Virus record (IMG/VR): IMGVR_UViG_3300031857_001373
Location: 1-24,026 of that record
Strand: one strand, 5' to 3'
Source of the DNA: a virus
DNA: 24,026 nt
This document shows, piece by piece, positions 22,868 to 24,026 of the stretch. Under the pieces are notes generated by a model. That model was not told the origin of the DNA. It saw only the letters and a program-made list of their open reading frames with translations, and ran no database searches. Position 1 is the stretch's first letter. Each line of letters starts with the position of its first letter. The position numbers were made by a program, and so were the translations under genes.

Positions 22868-24026
22868 TGCCAGATCTTAACGTACAAATCGTTACGAACG
22901 TTGCTGCCGTAGAACTTGGGGCTATCCCTATTGTTGAAACGGTAGAACTTGGGGTCATCGGTGCGCAGGGGCCGCAAGGCGCAACTGGTGTCCAGGGTGC
23001 TACCGGCGCTCTGGGCTCCACTGGCGCAACTGGTGCTACTGGTACGGGCGGTGTGCTGGGTCTGTATGGCAACTTTATCGACACCACTGACCAGCCACTG
23101 ATCAGTACGTCGGCAGCTCAGCCGATCACGATTAATACGACTCTAGAGGGCAGTGGAGTTACCGTTGCCTCTAATAGCCGTATTACTTTTTCATCGGGTG
23201 GAACATATAAACTGCTTGCGTCTGTACAGGTTACAAACAGTGGCGCACAGACTTCGGAGGTTGACTTCTTTATTAAGAAAAATGGCTCAACTGTACCGGA
23301 TAGCAATACAAGGATTGATATACAGCAACGTAAATCAATAAGCTCACCATATCACGCATGCTTTACATTTGAATTCCAAGCAACCGTCGCCGCCAATGAT
23401 TACCTAGAACTTTGGTGGTTTGCTGATCATATCGATATATCAGTTGATACTATCGCGGGTGACGGCATTCATCCGCAGGCTCCGAGCGTTATCTTAAACG
23501 TTGCCCAGGTGATGTACACCCAAATAGGTCCCAGTGGTGCCACGGGTGCAGTCGGTGCAACGGGAGCGGTCGGCGTGACTGGTGCTACTGGTGTAGCTGG
23601 CACTATTGGTGTAGATGGCAGCACTGGCCCCACTGGCCCGCAGGGTGCTACTGGCGTCGAGGGCCCTACTGGCGCGACCGGGCCGCTCCCTTACAACTAC
23701 AGGGGAGAGTGGAGCGGCGCCACTGTTTACTATCTATATGATGCGGTTACCTTTGAGGGGTCCTTGTATTGGCTGCCCAATACTGGGGGCTGGACCATCG
23801 GCGGACCGCCTCCGAATTTTAACTGGCAGCTCCTTGTATCTGCTGGTGCAACTGGCGCAGGCGTGACTGGCGCTACTGGTGTCGAGGGACCAACCGGCCC
23901 TGAGGGTGCAACAGGCGCTGGCGTTACCGGCGCTACTGGAGTTGAAGGACCTACGGGTGCAACTGGCGAGACAGGTGCTACCGGCCCCGAAGGTGCTACT
24001 GGCGTTGCGGGTCCTACTGGCGCCAC
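22867..24026 (+). CDS. Collagen-like fibre protein with C1q/TNF-like and chitin-binding-like domains (partial)
   Basis: The frame is open from ATG 22867 to the end of the window, 386 whole codons. Residues 1-32 hold a duplicated VELGxI unit. Then come three collagen-like Gly-x-y runs (33-61, 221-273, and 327 onward, mostly Gly-Ala-Thr). Between runs one and two lies a C1q/TNF-like jelly roll (about 64-220, [24 protein letters not shown]). Between runs two and three is a CBM5/12-like module (about 277-325, [25 protein letters not shown]). Collagen-like runs trimerise, so this should be a trimeric fibre displaying sugar-binding heads. Its place behind the capsid gene points to a head fibre; a tail fibre cannot be excluded. 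Confidence 0.85.
   Translation, partial: MPDLNVQIVTNVAAVELGAIPIVETVELGVIGAQGPQGATGVQGATGALGSTGATGATGTGGVLGLYGNFIDTTDQPLISTSAAQPITINTTLEGSGVTVASNSRITFSSGGTYKLLASVQVTNSGAQTSEVDFFIKKNGSTVPDSNTRIDIQQRKSISSPYHACFTFEFQATVAANDYLELWWFADHIDISVDTIAGDGIHPQAPSVILNVAQVMYTQIGPSGATGAVGATGAVGVTGATGVAGTIGVDGSTGPTGPQGATGVEGPTGATGPLPYNYRGEWSGATVYYLYDAVTFEGSLYWLPNTGGWTIGGPPPNFNWQLLVSAGATGAGVTGATGVEGPTGPEGATGAGVTGATGVEGPTGATGETGATGPEGATGVAGPTGA
23845..23964 (+). repeat. 60-base imperfect tandem repeat in the collagen-like gene
   Basis: Two copies of a 20-residue unit, [20 protein letters not shown] and a close variant ending in TGAT, start at 23845 and 23905. The DNA copies differ mainly at third codon positions (GTC/GTT, GAG/GAA), so the protein repeat is kept while the DNA has drifted. 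Such repeats can change length by recombination. Confidence 0.7.

Noticed and set aside
23845-23964. CRISPR-like repeat array
   Set aside because: The repeats are tandem, in frame, and encode collagen-like Gly-x-y; there are no unique spacers.
23730-24026. Proline-rich open frame on the - strand (repeats of Ala-Pro-Val)
   Set aside because: It is the reverse complement of Gly-Ala-Thr collagen-like codons and has no start context or neighbours on that strand.

Overview
The window is a 24-kb block of structural genes from a long-tailed, siphovirus-like phage or prophage. Every gene but one is on the + strand and the genes are tightly packed, with several stop/start overlaps of the TGATG or TAATG type. 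I see a tail terminator-like gene, a tail tube, a 1,343-residue tape measure and a frameshifted tail chaperone, but no sheath gene, which fits a non-contractile tail. The host is probably a cyanobacterium. This is inference from recalled resemblance of several small tail-tip and fibre proteins to cyanophage families, from the near absence of Shine-Dalgarno sites and from frequent GTG starts. No integrase, lysis, replication or packaging gene is present.

Layout. (1) 1-2318: the end of a probable head-tail joining protein; a tail assembly chaperone pair (G-like 169-747, T-like extension to 1349) joined by a canonical -1 slippery heptamer A AAA AAG at 714-720; an HNH endonuclease on the opposite strand (1313-1684); and a probable tail terminator (1881-2318). 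(2) 2319-3087: the tail tube gene, with a structured leader and a strong intrinsic terminator. (3) 3119-11626: tape measure, two small tail genes, and a large tail-hub protein carrying a C-terminal LamG-like lectin domain. (4) 11663-20579: a long receptor-binding and accessory region. It has two paralogous 140-residue proteins flanking the block, a carbohydrate-binding jelly-roll protein, a protein with 45 cysteines in 338 residues, two tandem paralogous fibres with one and two LamG domains, a zinc-ribbon-like protein and a second cysteine-rich protein. (5) 20580-24026: scaffold, a major capsid gene isolated between two terminators, a small beta-rich virion protein, and a collagen-like fibre protein that runs off the window.

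The tail tube and capsid genes stand out from their neighbours. Their codon choice is strongly biased, with C- or G-ending codons and almost no TTA or AGA/AGG, and each has an untranslated leader with small hairpins and a terminator directly after it. This looks like a way to make the two most abundant virion proteins in excess within one late region. The scaffold and capsid genes lie downstream of the whole tail and fibre module, not upstream as in most siphoviruses.

The most notable points are the programmed frameshift, the cysteine-rich proteins in the fibre cluster, repeated use of LamG and other small modules in neighbouring genes, and a ten-base motif G-Y-A-N-ACTATT before four genes. 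I found no clear new enzymatic or defence system. The best candidate for something undescribed is the cysteine-rich/lectin accessory set at 11663-20579.
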